Shown here one piece after another: positions 6,301 to 6,673 of a stretch of DNA of 6,673 bases (position 1 is its first letter; each line of letters begins with the position of its first letter). This DNA is from Chitinophagaceae bacterium (lineage in GTDB: Bacteria; Bacteroidota; Bacteroidia; Chitinophagales; Chitinophagaceae): the NCBI GenBank assembly GCA_020846105.1, contig JADLEN010000210.1:1-6673 (forward strand), read 5' to 3'. The notes under the pieces are model-generated. The model was not told the origin of the DNA. It did no database searches and worked only from the letters and a program-made list of their open reading frames with translations. The translations under genes were made by a program, and so were the position numbers.

Positions 6301-6673
6301 AGGCCAAAGTGGTAAAGGTGGCGAGCAGAGCGGTGGCGATGATGGCAATGCAAAAGAACTGATGCAAATGGCGCAGCAACAGGCAGCATTGCGCAGGCAG
6401 TTGGCGCAGATCAATCAGTTGTTGAATAGTGAGGGAAATAACAGTATTGCAAAAGACCTTAAAGAATTGCAAGAAAAGATGGACCGTAATGAAACTGATT
6501 TGGTAAACAGAAAACTAGACGAAGATTTTTATAAACGCCAACGCGAAATAATGACACGCATGATGGAGACTGAAAAATCGTTGAGAGAGCAAGAGCAAGA
6601 CGATAAAAGAAGCTCTAAAAGTGCAGATGAAATAAGCAGGCCTTTGCCGCCCGAGCTGAAAAAGTATATGGAG
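3368..6673 (+). CDS. DUF4175-like large membrane protein with long coiled coil, 3' end missing
   Basis: The frame is open from the ATG at 3368 to the right edge (1102 codons, no stop), so the C-terminus is outside the window. It resembles the 1100-1150-residue DUF4175-type proteins of Bacteroidota, whose function is unknown. In order: a short cytosolic helix (NLIERLDAFVRKYYANQLLRG region, 6-26); membrane segments at about 24-45, 55-77 and 155-174; a beta-rich, probably extracytoplasmic region at about 190-490 with Ig-like strands and the motif GDDYGITRVLFHYQI near 410-424; a Gln/Glu/Lys/Met-rich coiled-coil stretch at about 495-750; a conserved helical block at about 785-910 containing PAYISNMRKQNDL and RDSLFSLSKK (about 819-850); a Gly/Lys/Pro/Ser-rich linker at about 916-996; and a final charged helical part ending in PLPPELKKYME. 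No catalytic motif is recognised. A scaffold or envelope-organising role would be inference. The ATG fits the usual start of relatives; no Shine-Dalgarno is at a normal distance. It may share a transcript with yajQ. Confidence 0.85.
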   Translation, partial: MNPYQNLIERLDAFVRKYYANQLLRGVLVLLIGLLAYILMVSVSEYFLYLPVWLKVPIVALFVLLSALALWFWIVRPLSKMARLGKRISHEQAANIIGTHFSEVSDQLLNILQLKQQTDNKASAQLIEASINQKINKISVVPIGKAIDFGKNKKYLPYLLPLLLIGVFLLVAAPNVFREASARLLHPTQTFEKPAPFTFTIISQPLNVVHNASYKLQVQLSGNALPANVSLIIDGEELPMQAAANHQFEYQFRNCTKDIHFRFYAAGFKSAAYQLKVLQRPMLSGMQLQVNYPAYTGRKNEIKNALSDMLLPQGTTVSWVLAAQNTDNMWIQFGAETPSPLTIKEGKYNFHYRFLTDTAYSIILLNKESKVQEKFTYQVQVIPDQYPVLQVQQFKDTLSGTQLVLNGTAGDDYGITRVLFHYQILDASNKLLGSKSFSIKATGNTLASFQYYFDVATVGLQPGQQLNYFVEAWDNDGVHGSKAARSEMMSYKALDAQQLDSAINKNAQHINSGLSNSAKQNEQLNEEMQSIQSKMLQSNQMDWQQKMALQDLVKLQEKMKQNLEQTKKRFEEQIKQSEQKNLSENLKEKQEVLKDQMDNMLNKELKEQMKKLQELLQQLNKEKTVEELKQMQEENKLLSMDMERIQELMKKLELQMKMERMADKIEQLAKQQNELRKETDAAKNDVKELVKEQEKLKTALKEALKKELQDMKAMNKDAQQKQDLAQEEKQGEKASQEMQKSQDQLAEEDSDGASKSQSKAAQNLEDMAASLRKKAGGMDMEEIEMNIKAVRQILTNLMRLSFDQESLIKSVRTTPSNNPAYISNMRKQNDLHTNSLIIRDSLFSLSKKLFKLSATINKETNQLEKNMRSAIAGLEQRQVPEAATRQQYVMTHTNNLALMLNEILANLLQEQSQAQKSPGDGSCSKPGGSKPKPGAGKQLSDIIGKQQKLGEQMAKGKEGKPKSGEDGKGKDGKEPKSGGQSGKGGEQSGGDDGNAKELMQMAQQQAALRRQLAQINQLLNSEGNNSIAKDLKELQEKMDRNETDLVNRKLDEDFYKRQREIMTRMMETEKSLREQEQDDKRSSKSADEISRPLPPELKKYME
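6112..6354 (+). other. low-complexity Gly/Lys/Pro/Ser-rich linker inside the DUF4175-like gene
   Basis: About 80 codons encode two runs of G, K, P, S, D and E (around 6115-6175 and 6226-6350), such as GKEGKPKSGEDGKGKDGKEP. They flank a short helical segment (KQLSDIIGKQQKLGEQM, 6175-6225). It stays in frame with the protein. The pattern suggests a flexible hydrophilic tether, and its length is likely to vary between relatives. Confidence 0.7.

Noticed and set aside
6112..6354. Gly/Lys-rich section considered as a tandem DNA repeat or collagen-like domain.
   Set aside because: The repeats are irregular at DNA level and lack a steady Gly-X-Y period, so a flexible linker explains it better.
5302..6472. 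Further minus-strand frames at 5302-5643, 5537-5779, 5827-6414 and 6152-6472.
   Set aside because: They lie wholly opposite the DUF4175-like frame, overlap each other, and mirror its Gln/Lys/Gly-rich codons; the plus-strand gene explains the sequence.

Overview
The window looks like ordinary chromosomal DNA from a member of the Bacteroidota, probably the Chitinophagales/Sphingobacteriia side, although the exact clade is inferred. Three things point there. The primary sigma factor is the short Bacteroidota RpoD of about 290 residues without region 1.1. Several intergenic regions carry the Bacteroidota promoter signature (TTTG or TTG near -33, TAnnTTTG near -7). A START-like (START_2 type) small protein and a very large DUF4175-type membrane protein, both typical of this phylum, are present. 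Base composition is moderately AT-rich, and most starts lack a clear Shine-Dalgarno sequence.

Layout, left to right. Positions 1-112 (minus) hold the first 37 codons of a DegT/DnrJ/EryC1-type sugar aminotransferase that runs off the left edge, with a candidate promoter just upstream. A perfect 14-bp hairpin at 225-258 separates it from a START-like domain gene (minus, 274-657 with the preferred start). A divergent intergenic region of about 270 bases carries a promoter for each side. rpoD follows (plus, 924-1799) and converges on lipB (minus, 1894-2613) across a strong bidirectional terminator at 1828-1858. lipB is divergent from yajQ (plus, 2834-3325). Forty-two bases after yajQ begins a long reading frame at 3368 that stays open to the right edge (1102 codons). 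It encodes a DUF4175-like protein with three membrane segments, a beta-rich middle, a long coiled-coil stretch and a Gly/Lys-rich linker.

How the genes work together. The set is mostly housekeeping: transcription initiation (RpoD), lipoate attachment (LipB), a nucleotide-binding protein of the YajQ family, and an envelope protein of unknown role. Only yajQ and the DUF4175-like gene look like a possible operon. The other genes appear to have their own promoters and terminators. The promoters near START_2 and rpoD match the motif this type of sigma factor recognises, so the window contains both the factor and plausible target sites.

I found no RNA gene, mobile element, CRISPR array or phage gene, and no convincing new multi-gene system. 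No gene-free stretch exceeds 300 bases. The least understood item is the DUF4175-like protein.
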